5,774 nucleotides of DNA, taken from contig CAMVLN010000095.1 of assembly GCA_947168325.1 (NCBI GenBank), forward strand, positions 1 through 5,774, read 5' to 3'. The notes beneath the pieces were generated by a model. That model made no database searches. It saw only the letters and a program-made list of their open reading frames with translations, and had not been told where the DNA came from. This document shows positions 1-4,444 of this stretch, one piece after another (position 1 is the stretch's first letter; every line of letters starts with the position of its first letter). A program made the translations under genes and the position numbers. This DNA is from an uncultured Elusimicrobia bacterium. Lineage in GTDB: Bacteria > Elusimicrobiota > Endomicrobiia > Endomicrobiales > Endomicrobiaceae.

Positions 1-466
1 CCTTATAATAAAAAAGTAGTTTTATATGTTTTACAATTAATGAAAAAAGAGATAGACTTTTGATTTTATATTTTTTATAAACTAAACCTTTATCGTTTAT
101 TCCCATCATAGATATTATAATATCCGGGTTATATTTTATTAAATTGTTTTCTATTTTTTCTGCAATTTTTTGTGTATTTGTACCACCTACACCTTCATCA
201 ATAACTATGAACTGTTTGTATTTTGATTTTTTGTCCAATATTTTCTGTAATATCGGAGGCCACTGTCCAGCAGTAGTTGATTCCCCTACACATAATATTG
301 TAATTGTGTTTTGATTTTTTGTTATTTTATTTTTATAATTCTTTATTGTAGACAAAGTAAAGCTTGTTATCTGTAATCCTATTTCTAAAACTACTAAACT
401 CAAAATTATTCCTAAAATTACTAACAATATTTTTTTTATATTTTCATAGATTATAAATTTTTTCAT
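1..466 (-). CDS. SGNH/GDSL-family hydrolase, membrane-anchored (C-terminus outside window)
   Basis: The minus-strand frame is open from ATG at 466 through the left edge, giving 155 residues with no stop, so the C-terminus is missing. Residues 13-31 form one hydrophobic helix (ILLVILGIILSLVVLEIGL), predicting an inner-membrane anchor with the catalytic domain outside. The SGNH signatures follow in order: block I C-V-G-E-S at 59-63 (Ser63 the expected nucleophile, Glu replacing the usual Asp of GDS), a Gly-rich block II at G92-V-G-G95 followed by T-N, and block III G122-I-N124-D125. The block V His would lie beyond the window. Family knowledge: such enzymes remove or transfer acyl groups on glycans, lipids or cell-wall polymers; the substrate here is unknown. 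The start overlaps the stop of a 26-codon frame (ATGA), suggesting translational coupling; only AGAG lies upstream as a possible ribosome site. It looks like a host gene next to a prophage. The fold assignment is firm, the role is not. Confidence 0.85.
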   Translation of the reverse strand, partial: MKKFIIYENIKKILLVILGIILSLVVLEIGLQITSFTLSTIKNYKNKITKNQNTITILCVGESTTAGQWPPILQKILDKKSKYKQFIVIDEGVGGTNTQKIAEKIENNLIKYNPDIIISMMGINDKGLVYKKYKIKSLSLFSLIVKHIKLLFYYK

Positions 467-543
467 ATTTTATTCTCTACTATATTGTTTTTTACTTTTT
501 TATCTTCTTTATCTTTCCATATAGTTAACAAATAAAAAAGCAT
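463..543 (-). CDS. 26-codon frame coupled to the SGNH hydrolase; possible gene remnant
   Basis: ATG at 543 opens a 26-residue frame (MLFYLLTIWKDKEDKK..., ending in N-K-I) whose TGA shares bases with the ATG of the hydrolase gene. Residues 1-9 are hydrophobic and the rest strongly charged, like the C-terminal end of a membrane protein. No Shine-Dalgarno site precedes the ATG, and a TAG lies three codons upstream in the same frame (TAG AAT AAC ATG). It may therefore be the tail of a longer gene that has lost its front. I do not recognise a family. The ATGA overlap is the main reason to believe it is or was translated; it could also be chance. Confidence 0.3.
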   Translation of the reverse strand: MLFYLLTIWKDKEDKKVKNNIVENKI

Positions 544-585
544 GTTATTCTACAACAAATTAAAAAGTTTTTTACAATTTTGTTT

Positions 586-745
586 TTGTATTGGTTAAAC
601 ACACAATTGACATTTTATCATTATTAAGTATATATTGTAAAATAACTTTTAAATTTAAAGAGAGATTAAATCTTCTTTGAATTATAATAAACCAACTAAT
701 TAATTAAAAGGTCATCAAACTTTTCTTTTTGTTTAACCAAAACAA
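586..745. repeat. Long-range inverted repeat, 10 bp perfect core, 130 bp apart
   Basis: TTGGTTAAAC at 591-600 is the exact reverse complement of GTTTAACCAA at 731-740. The match extends outward to 14 of 15 bases (586-600 against 731-745, one mismatch). A ten-base perfect match at this distance is uncommon but possible by chance in AT-rich DNA; the TTAAC/GTTAA core is not simple low-complexity sequence. It could be the terminal repeats of a small nonautonomous element of about 160 bp, paired operator sites, or chance. Confidence 0.45.
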
Positions 746-840
746 GAGGAATAAGGAATGTAGGAAAGGCAATAAAGATTTAAGGCAAGCACAATGTAGT
801 GCCAATAAAGCACAAAACGGGATTTAGACACAGACGATAA
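744..840. ncRNA. GC-enriched block, possible structured RNA or dispersed repeat
   Basis: By eye this block is near 40 percent GC while its flanks are near 20 to 25 percent. It is purine-rich on the plus strand and contains GGCA...TGCC arms (783-786 with 799-802) and two similar segments, GGCAATAAAG at 768-777 and GCCAATAAAG at 801-810. Short frames are open on both strands (minus GTG 831 to TAA 733, 32 residues; a plus frame ending TAG near 826), but neither has a ribosome site or a protein-like composition I trust. I have an unverified impression of similar short translations in other genomes, which would fit a dispersed repeat or noncoding RNA. The strand is undecided. Confidence 0.25.
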
Positions 841-848
841 CTTTAAAA

Positions 849-872
849 TTTGGGATTATTTTAATACCCAAA
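849..872 (-). terminator. Weak intrinsic terminator after the M15 gene
   Basis: On the minus strand TTTGGG, a 12-base AT-rich loop and CCCAAA form a 6-bp stem followed directly by TTTT. It lies about 110 bases after the stop of the M15 pseudogene and is the only hairpin with a U tract in that gap. The stem is short and the U tract brief, so termination efficiency is doubtful. Confidence 0.4.
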
Positions 873-982
873 AGAAATAAAATCCTTCAATTTTATAATA
901 AAAATTAAATCTTATTGTTAGCAATTAATTACTAAATTTTCTTTATTGTACATTATTTTTATATTATTTTTCACACAAATTG

Positions 983-1447
983 TTATTTGTCAACATCAAT
1001 AAAATTTGTTCTATCTTTCGTAGTCAATTTCTGCATATATTTATCCTTCTCATTAAATGGTATTTTCACCATTGCTATATGGTTCCAGAATTTGCCATTT
1101 ATTTTTTCTTTTATTAATTGCCTGTAAACTATATTTATTTTACCACTTCTTATATCTTCAAAAACTTCATCAACGGATTTTTCTTTAACCAATATGTCAT
1201 CTGCTTCCCCTAAACAATGTTGTGATGTTAAACTACCACCAATTTTTTTATTTAAGGTTTTGCCTCTAAATCCACTTGTTATGATTATAGGTTTCCCATA
1301 ATAATTTCTAATAGGTTATAATACATAATTGCATAAAACATACAAATTATTTATGTAAGATTTAACTTCCTCTTGTTGCAATAGTTGCAAATCTTTATGA
1401 GATGTAATTAAAAGTTCATCTAATGTAAAATGCAGTGATAATTTCAA
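983..1447 (-). pseudogene. Peptidase M15 (D-Ala-D-Ala carboxypeptidase/endolysin-like), nonsense-mutated
   Basis: Reading from TTG at 1447, which follows AAAAAGG by six bases, gives MKLSLHFTLDEL at the start, the usual N-terminus of the phage-type M15_3 peptidases. The frame runs to TAA at 983, but codon 44 (1316-1318) is TAA, sitting in L-stop-P-I-R-N-Y-Y-G-K-P where relatives carry a coding residue; one base change from CAA (Gln) would do it. After the stop the zinc-site motif S-x-H-x-x-G-x-A-x-D is intact (S75, H77, G80, A82, D84) and H123 in F-W-N-H-I is the likely third ligand. Family role: cleavage of peptidoglycan peptide cross-bridges, typically as a phage endolysin. Length (154 codons) is normal. 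A 69-residue frame from TTG at 1192 is only its C-terminal remnant and lacks the H77/D84 motif. Neighbours are small membrane proteins, fitting a lysis cassette. The family call is strong; whether any functional product is made is doubtful. Confidence 0.85.
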
Positions 1448-1637
1448 TTTTTTACCTTTTTTGAAATAAAATTTTTCTTGTTTCAAATTTTTGTTATTTT
1501 TTAAAATAAGATTTTTGTCATATTGTTTGTCAAACTAAAATAATTTGTTGTTTTTTCAATATTTTATTTATTTTTCAATATTGTTTTTATCAAACAAAAT
1601 GTCAGCTATTTCCAAAAAAGAAATAACTTCTTATAGG

Positions 1638-2034
1638 TTAATATTGATTTTTATTTTGATTTTGATTATTTTTTTGATTATCTTTTTTTTTGCCAGTAAT
1701 AAATGTATATATCACAGAAGCTAATGTTATGCTACATACCACTTGAAGCTACCTCAGGATGACCTTTTAGCAAAGAAAAGAAAGCCAACACTACAAGAGA
1801 AAATGCTATTATAAAAGCAAATACCTGCCCCAACAAAGATTGTATTATTTCTTTCTTCTCCATAGACATTCTATGTTCTACTTGACTTTTAAATGTTTCC
1901 ACTATTATTTTAGCTGTTCCGCTATACACTTTGTCATAATCAGCTAATACTTGTGGAGGTGGTAAAGGAGCAGAATAAACTTGTTTAGAAACTAGTACTC
2001 TTTTTTAGTCAGCAGGTTTATTTTGAGTATTCAT
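1638..2034 (-). pseudogene. DUF2335 two-helix membrane protein, stop and frameshift
   Basis: ATG at 2034 begins in frame with a DUF2335 protein, but codon 10 (2005-2007) is TAA. Beyond it the sequence is typical of the family: the proline patch A-P-L-P-P-P-Q-V-L-A-D-Y, then S-G-T-A-K-I-I-V-E-T-F, then Q-V-E-H-R-M-S-M-E-K-K, then a helix (GQVFAFIIAFSLVVLAFFSL) ending at L-K-G-H-P-E-V-A. The frame then stops at TAG (1729-1731), whereas the frame reached by skipping one base near 1738-1748 reads V-V-C-S-I-T-L-A-S-V-I-Y-T-F-I-T-G-K-K-K, the expected second helix and basic tail, ending at TAA 1638. So it needs two repairs. Family role is unknown; the topology of two helices with a cytoplasmic proline-rich end is compatible with a holin-like or membrane accessory part. 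It overlaps the 53-residue gene by 17 bases. A 65-residue frame from GTG 1929 is a remnant of it. Confidence 0.75.
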
Positions 2035-2179
2035 TTTTTACAGTATCAATAGCAAACTGCATATCCTGTCCGATTATTTTCCAATCGTTTTCTATTGCCT
2101 TTAAATCATCTTTTTCATACTCAACAGGATTTCCCCATATATTGAAAACAGAAAAAAAACCTTTCAAAAAATTCTTCAT
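2018..2179 (-). CDS. Small phage-type protein, 53 aa, unknown function
   Basis: ATG at 2179 is preceded by AAGGAG at good spacing and by a strong promoter just upstream, so both expression and start are well supported. The 53-residue product begins MKNFLKGFFSVFNIWG and ends in D-T-V-K-N-E-Y-S-K; the middle is acidic, with D-W-K-I-I-G-Q-D-M-Q-F-A-I. The pattern of an amphipathic front followed by a 'W..IG.D...AI' stretch recalls small proteins seen in prophages near lysis or tail genes, but I cannot name a family. No signal peptide or full membrane helix is evident. It is intact and is the first gene of a short transcript with DUF2335 and M15. Confidence 0.7.
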   Translation of the reverse strand: MKNFLKGFFSVFNIWGNPVEYEKDDLKAIENDWKIIGQDMQFAIDTVKNEYSK

Positions 2180-2199
2180 TTATTATCTCCTTATGTAAT

Positions 2200-2228
2200 A
2201 TTATAATCTTTCACAATCTAAAAATCAA
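2200..2228 (-). promoter_or_regulatory. Sigma-70-type promoter for the 53-aa/DUF2335/M15 genes
   Basis: The minus strand reads TTGATT (2228-2223), 17 bases, TATAAT (2205-2200): a perfect -10, a four-of-six -35 and ideal spacing. The predicted start near 2193 leaves a leader of about 14 bases carrying AAGGAG before the ATG at 2179. In DNA this AT-rich such boxes arise easily, but spacing and position before a strong ribosome site make this the best promoter in the window. Confidence 0.65.
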
Positions 2229-2256
2229 TATTATTAACCTTTCAAAGAATAAAACT

Positions 2257-2410
2257 TCAAAATCTCCAAGTAAGTTTTACAAAATTTCCTTTTATCACTT
2301 CCTTACTGATAGGCATATACAACCTATCAGTAAATTCAATTTTTGGCATATAAGAGCTTGTTTTAATTTTATGATACACAAGCCCCAATTTAGCAAGCCG
2401 TAGTATTCAT
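2257..2410 (-). pseudogene. Short unknown phage-type frame (~50 codons), start frame broken
   Basis: After the TGA at 2407-2409 the same frame stays open for 49 codons to TGA at 2257. It reads like real protein: R-L-A-K-L-G-L-V-Y-H-K-I-K, then S-Y-M-P-K-I-E-F-T-D-R-L-Y-M-P-I-S-K-E-V-I-K, ending F-V-K-L-T-W-R-F. No ATG with a ribosome site starts it. An ATG at 2410 overlaps the upstream stop as ATGA, the usual coupling arrangement, but it is one frame off and stops at TAA 2390. One base gained between 2408 and 2398 would join that ATG to this frame. Alternatives are a read-through extension of the upstream gene or use of TTG at 2388. I do not recognise the family. Confidence 0.45.
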
Positions 2411-2837
2411 ACAAGTTTACTTTTTTGTTCTATCTGTTTTAATTCTGTTATTTTTTCAATAAGTTGTTTTGCTTTTTCATAAAGTTTTGCATCTGGTGGT
2501 AATTCATTTGTTTTTGTGTATATCTCATTAAATTTTCCAAGTGCATTACCGACAAACTTAACCCAATCAATTTTACTATTTTGTGGCATAACTTTTAGTG
2601 CATAGCTAACGGCTGTTGTAACATATTTATCAAGTATTTTTCATCATCTTTTTTTATTTTTGTTGCTCTAATAATCCAAATCAAAACAAAACAACAAATA
2701 ACAATTACAACCTGCCATCCACCAAGTTTTTCAAACAAACTCTTACTTACTTCACCACCAACATCCGCAAACACATTTACAGCAAAACAAAAAATTGCCA
2801 TAAACAAACTACACAACAACAAATACAACTTTTTCAT
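2407..2837 (-). pseudogene. Secreted/membrane small protein (~143 aa), holin-like position, -1 frameshift
   Basis: ATG at 2837 follows a strong TAAGGAGGAAGTT site. The first frame gives a signal peptide (MKKLYLLLCSLF..., cleavage likely after V-F-A at 24) and one membrane helix (about 41-57, GWQVVIVICCFVLIWII) then R-A-T-K-I-K-K-D-D-E-K. That frame soon ends (TAA 2595), but re-reading one A in the A5 run at 2637-2641 continues I-L-D-K-Y-V-T-T-A-V-S-Y-A-L-K-V and joins the 60-codon frame that ends at TGA 2407. The upstream side of that second frame is closed by TGA just before the A run, which pins the shift to the run. The joined product is about 143 residues: signal, helix, then a soluble helical tail (Y-E-K-A-K-Q-L-I-E-K-I-T-E-L-K). 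Family unrecognised; position and topology suggest a phage holin or accessory membrane protein. Loss of one A by mutation or sequencing is likelier than programmed frameshifting. Confidence 0.7.
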
Positions 2838-2857
2838 AACTTCCTCCTTATTTTTTA

Positions 2858-2884
2858 TAGCAAAGTAAATAATAAACTTCGCTA
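2858..2884 (-). promoter_or_regulatory. Leader hairpin just upstream of the 2837 gene
   Basis: On the minus strand TAGCGAAGT, nine bases, ACTTTGCTA pair over 9 bp with one G-U wobble, ending about ten bases before the AGGAGG site. The plus-strand copy has an A-C mismatch but is followed by ATTTTTTTATTT, so it could stop antisense transcripts. TGCTATAAA (2862-2854) overlaps one arm and resembles an extended -10, but transcription from it would begin inside the ribosome site, so I doubt it. Its role is undecided: 5' leader structure or operator. Confidence 0.35.
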
Positions 2885-2940
2885 ATTTTTTTATTTGTAA
2901 ACTTAATAAATTAAAACTAATTTATACTCCCTAAAACTTT

Positions 2941-2980
2941 TAAAAACTTATTAGTGGAGCTGATAGGTTGCTCCACTAAT
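2941..2980 (-). terminator. Intrinsic terminator closing the tail/DUF5675/HNH gene run
   Basis: ATTAGTGGAGC (2950-2960) and GCTCCACTAAT (2970-2980) form a perfect 11-bp stem with a 9-base loop. On the minus strand the stem is followed by AAGTTTTTA. It lies after the last gene of the right-hand block and before the next strong ribosome site, as expected for a rho-independent terminator. It is the most stable hairpin I see in the window. Confidence 0.75.
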
Positions 2981-2995
2981 TATTGGTGTTTTCAT
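2951..2995 (-). CDS. Possible 14-residue leader peptide inside the terminator
   Basis: ATG at 2995, preceded by AAAAAGG six bases upstream, opens M-K-T-P-I-I-S-G-A-T-Y-Q-L-H and stops at TAA 2951-2953, at the base of the terminator stem. Ribosomes on this frame would melt the terminator, as in attenuation. There is no run of regulatory codons, so this may be chance. Its ribosome site and start also lie in the hairpin at 2994-3028. Confidence 0.2.
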   Translation of the reverse strand: MKTPIISGATYQLH

Positions 2996-3028
2996 AACCT
3001 GCCTTTTTCTAAAAGAAAAAAGGGTTAT
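2994..3028 (-). repeat. Imperfect hairpin upstream of the terminator
   Basis: ATAAC (2994-2998) pairs with GTTAT (3024-3028) and CCTTTTTCT (3002-3010) with AGAAAAA-A-GG (3014-3023), leaving a three-base loop, one bulged base and a small internal loop. Two hairpins in tandem (this and 2941-2980) separate the right-hand gene block from the 2837 gene. It may be a secondary terminator or part of a leader structure. Confidence 0.35.
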
Positions 3029-3078
3029 TTCTATTTATGCAAAGAACATTACTGCTATATATCACCCTATCATTGATA

Positions 3079-3327
3079 TTAATAATATCCAAGTTGCACA
3101 TCTAACATTATTGGTTTATTCATACTGCAGCAATTCATAAGATATTTTAGTGTGTCTCTGCTGTTTATAAGAACTCCATCTTTTTCTTTCTTCCCCACTA
3201 AAATACAGCCTTCTGTATCTTTTACTGTGCTAATTTTATATCTATTTCCTTCTTTTAATATTCTATATTTGCCTTTTGGCAAATCTATTCCGTATTTGTT
3301 TTTGAGTTCTGTTCTTTTAATCTGCAT
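3079..3327 (-). CDS. DUF5675 C-terminal half, separated from its N-terminal half by HNH gene
   Basis: ATG at 3327 has AGAGGAG seven bases upstream, a well-placed ribosome site; the product is 82 residues. Residues 35-65 (V-K-D-T-E-G-C-I-L-V-G-K-K-E, then V-L-I-N-S-R-D-T-L-K-Y-L) are the conserved C-terminal part of DUF5675, which normally follows directly after an I-H-x-G-N motif. Here that motif is in the gene at 4087-4443, on the other side of an HNH gene. The first 34 residues (basic, including G-I-D-L-P-K-G-K-Y-R-I-L-K-E-G-N-R-Y-K-I) are not the expected N-terminal half; they loosely echo the I-P-C-G-K-Y...S-N-R-F-K stretch of the other half, so a truncated second copy is an alternative. 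The start overlaps the HNH 3' end by 43 bases. The D-T-E-G-C motif resembles the Cys motif of L,D-transpeptidase folds; that link is inference. The half alone probably lacks activity. Confidence 0.7.
   Translation of the reverse strand: MQIKRTELKNKYGIDLPKGKYRILKEGNRYKISTVKDTEGCILVGKKEKDGVLINSRDTLKYLMNCCSMNKPIMLDVQLGYY
3267..3284 (-). repeat. Perfect 7-bp hairpin at the HNH stop codon
   Basis: ATTTGCC, TTTT (plus) or AAAA (minus) loop, GGCAAAT. The TAG of the HNH gene (3285-3287) abuts the stem, and the hairpin also lies inside the coding region of the 3079-3327 gene. No U tract follows, so it is not a standard terminator. Stem-loops at the edges of endonuclease genes can protect or regulate their messages; here this is only a suggestion. 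Confidence 0.3.
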
Positions 3328-4094
3328 TTTTTTATCTCCTCTATTGTCCTACCTAATATTTTCATTTCTTCGTGAGTAAAGTTTGTATTTCTTGTCGTAT
3401 TACAAATATAGCAACAAGGAACAACATTGTCTTTAGTATGACCTTTTGTGTTATCTATTCTGTCAAGACCTATATCTTCTGTATCTCCACAATATATGCA
3501 AGGTTGTTTTACAAACTCTCTTACCCAATTAATGTCCAAATCGTTTTTTAACCCTTTATGCTTATCTCTTAATCTGTATGCTTGAACCCTCCTTACAATG
3601 CTTTTTTCTCTTTTTAATCTACTTCTTGATTTAACTACTATTTTTTTACCAAACAATATTTCTTCTGGAGTTTTATATTTCTCTTTTCTGTAATACCTTA
3701 TTTTTACACCATTGTAATTTAGATTATATATTTTGCACCACTCTAATAAAGTTTTTTCTTCTCCGTTATAAATCAATTTGTTTAAGTTCCATAGGTTTTC
3801 AGTTCCTTTTTCTGTCCAAAAACAGTTCTCCTTACTATAAGGTTTAGTTATATCATATCTTCTACATATTTTCCCTTTAGCCCAAGTTCCTTGAACTTCT
3901 GCCATAAAAACATTATAATCTTTCCCCTCTTCAGGATAACCTATTAACTTACCTTTTTTTGTGTTTACAATGCTTCTCCAGCTATTAAAAGAACTTCCTT
4001 TGCTTCTATCATATCCTTTATAGTCTTTTCTGTTTTTCCAAGACAAAATTAGTGCTTCTGATTTTGTTAGATTTGGGTTTATTTTTTTAGTCAT
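3285..4094 (-). CDS. HNH endonuclease, phage homing type, 269 aa
   Basis: ATG at 4094 shares ATGACTAA with the stop of the upstream DUF5675 half, so it is probably translationally coupled; no strong ribosome site is visible. The C-terminal nuclease domain (about 197-246) has C199-x2-C202, then G-L-D-R-I-D-N (209-215), H219, N223, the C227-C228-x2-C231-N232 zinc pair and N236, i.e. an HNH/beta-beta-alpha-metal site with two CxxC-type zinc knuckles. The N-terminal half carries two elements common in phage HNH homing enzymes: P-Y-S-K-E-N-C-F-W-T (85-94, followed by N-L-W-N) and a helix-turn-helix-like specificity module, I-Y-N-G-E-E-K-T-L-L-E-W-C (108-120) to T-P-E-E-I-L-F (142-148). The linker at 155-180 is highly basic. 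Expected role: cutting uninterrupted target DNA to spread its own gene. It sits exactly between two halves of one DUF5675 domain, which is what invasion predicts. The frame looks intact, unlike most neighbours. Confidence 0.9.
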   Translation of the reverse strand: MTKKINPNLTKSEALILSWKNRKDYKGYDRSKGSSFNSWRSIVNTKKGKLIGYPEEGKDYNVFMAEVQGTWAKGKICRRYDITKPYSKENCFWTEKGTENLWNLNKLIYNGEEKTLLEWCKIYNLNYNGVKIRYYRKEKYKTPEEILFGKKIVVKSRSRLKREKSIVRRVQAYRLRDKHKGLKNDLDINWVREFVKQPCIYCGDTEDIGLDRIDNTKGHTKDNVVPCCYICNTTRNTNFTHEEMKILGRTIEEIKKCRLKEQNSKTNTE

Positions 4095-4443
4095 CTATTA
4101 CTTCTACATATTCTTTAATATCTAAAACTTGTTTCTTCTTATCTATCTCTTGATATTTTAGCAAATTTTCTTGTCCTGCAAAATTTCCACTGTGTATTCT
4201 AACACCAGAAAAGAACGGCACATTAATTAATTCTGGCAGTTCTCGCTTAAATCTATTGCTTTGTGTAATTCTTACCTCGTATTTCCCGCAAGGAATACAT
4301 GTCTGCCCGTATACCTTTGTATTTGTAAGATTATCTCCTCTATAAGTGTCTTCTAGTGTATCACAAATTAAAACTCCGTCAATAAACAGTTGCCCCATAG
4401 TGCAATCTTTTTTTATCAAGTATCTATTTATTTTTATATTCAT
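4087..4443 (-). CDS. DUF5675 N-terminal half, truncated at the HNH insertion
   Basis: ATG at 4443 has AGGAG nine bases upstream (GATAGGAGATAAATAAT). Residues 1-88 match the N-terminal part of DUF5675: M-G-Q-L-F-I-D-G-V-L-I-C-D-T-L-E-D (16-32), K-V-Y-G-Q-T-C-I-P-C-G-K-Y (43-55), L-P-E-L-I-N-V-P-F-F-S-G-V-R-I-H-S-G-N-F (69-88). A complete protein would continue straight into K-D-T-E-G-C-I-L-V-G. Instead residues 89-118 (A-G-Q-E-N-L-L-K-Y...V-I-D-D) are unrelated and end at TAA in the ATGACTAA overlap with the HNH gene. The His of I-H-S-G and the Cys of T-E-G-C, which I suspect correspond to the catalytic pair of an L,D-transpeptidase-like fold, are thus on separate polypeptides. Family members are common in phages, often near lysis genes; function not established. 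It follows an 85-residue membrane protein by one base. Confidence 0.8.
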   Translation of the reverse strand: MNIKINRYLIKKDCTMGQLFIDGVLICDTLEDTYRGDNLTNTKVYGQTCIPCGKYEVRITQSNRFKRELPELINVPFFSGVRIHSGNFAGQENLLKYQEIDKKKQVLDIKEYVEVIDD

Positions 4444-4444
4444 A

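Larger units (their letters stand above)
544..982. other. Gene-poor junction between hydrolase and prophage block
   Basis: No convincing protein gene is visible here on either strand. The stretch holds a long-range inverted repeat (586-600 with 731-745), a block of distinctly higher GC at about 744-840, and a hairpin at 849-872 that may end the phage transcripts. The remainder is AT-rich and shows nothing I can name. Its place between a host-type gene and phage genes makes it the natural location for a prophage attachment site, but no tRNA or matching direct repeat is present in the window. Confidence 0.5.

Noticed and set aside
1568..1630. Short minus-strand frame reading E-V-I-S-F-L-E-I-A-D-I-L-F-D-K-N-N-I-E-K between DUF2335 and M15
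   Set aside because: It looks protein-like and could be a remnant of a small phage gene, but it is only 20 codons, has no start codon or ribosome site and follows a stop directly.
1621..1690. Tandem TTGATTTT-like repeats on the plus strand
   Set aside because: They encode the Gln/Asn/Lys-rich C-terminal tail of the DUF2335 protein and look like low-complexity coding sequence, not a repeat array.
2854..2862. Extended -10 (TGCTATAAA) ahead of the 2837 gene
   Set aside because: The predicted transcript start would fall inside the AGGAGG ribosome site and there is no matching -35 box.
3152..3379. Plus-strand hydrophobic frame of 75 codons
   Set aside because: It is antisense to DUF5675-C and HNH; AT-rich antisense of Lys/Glu-rich genes yields Phe/Leu/Ser-rich translations of this kind, and it has no ribosome site or recognisable motif.
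3226..4179. Split intein arrangement around the HNH gene
   Set aside because: The N-side extension does not start with Cys or Ser and is only 30 residues; the C-side extension ends K-I-S-T before V-K-D, without the His-Asn and Cys/Ser/Thr junction that inteins need.
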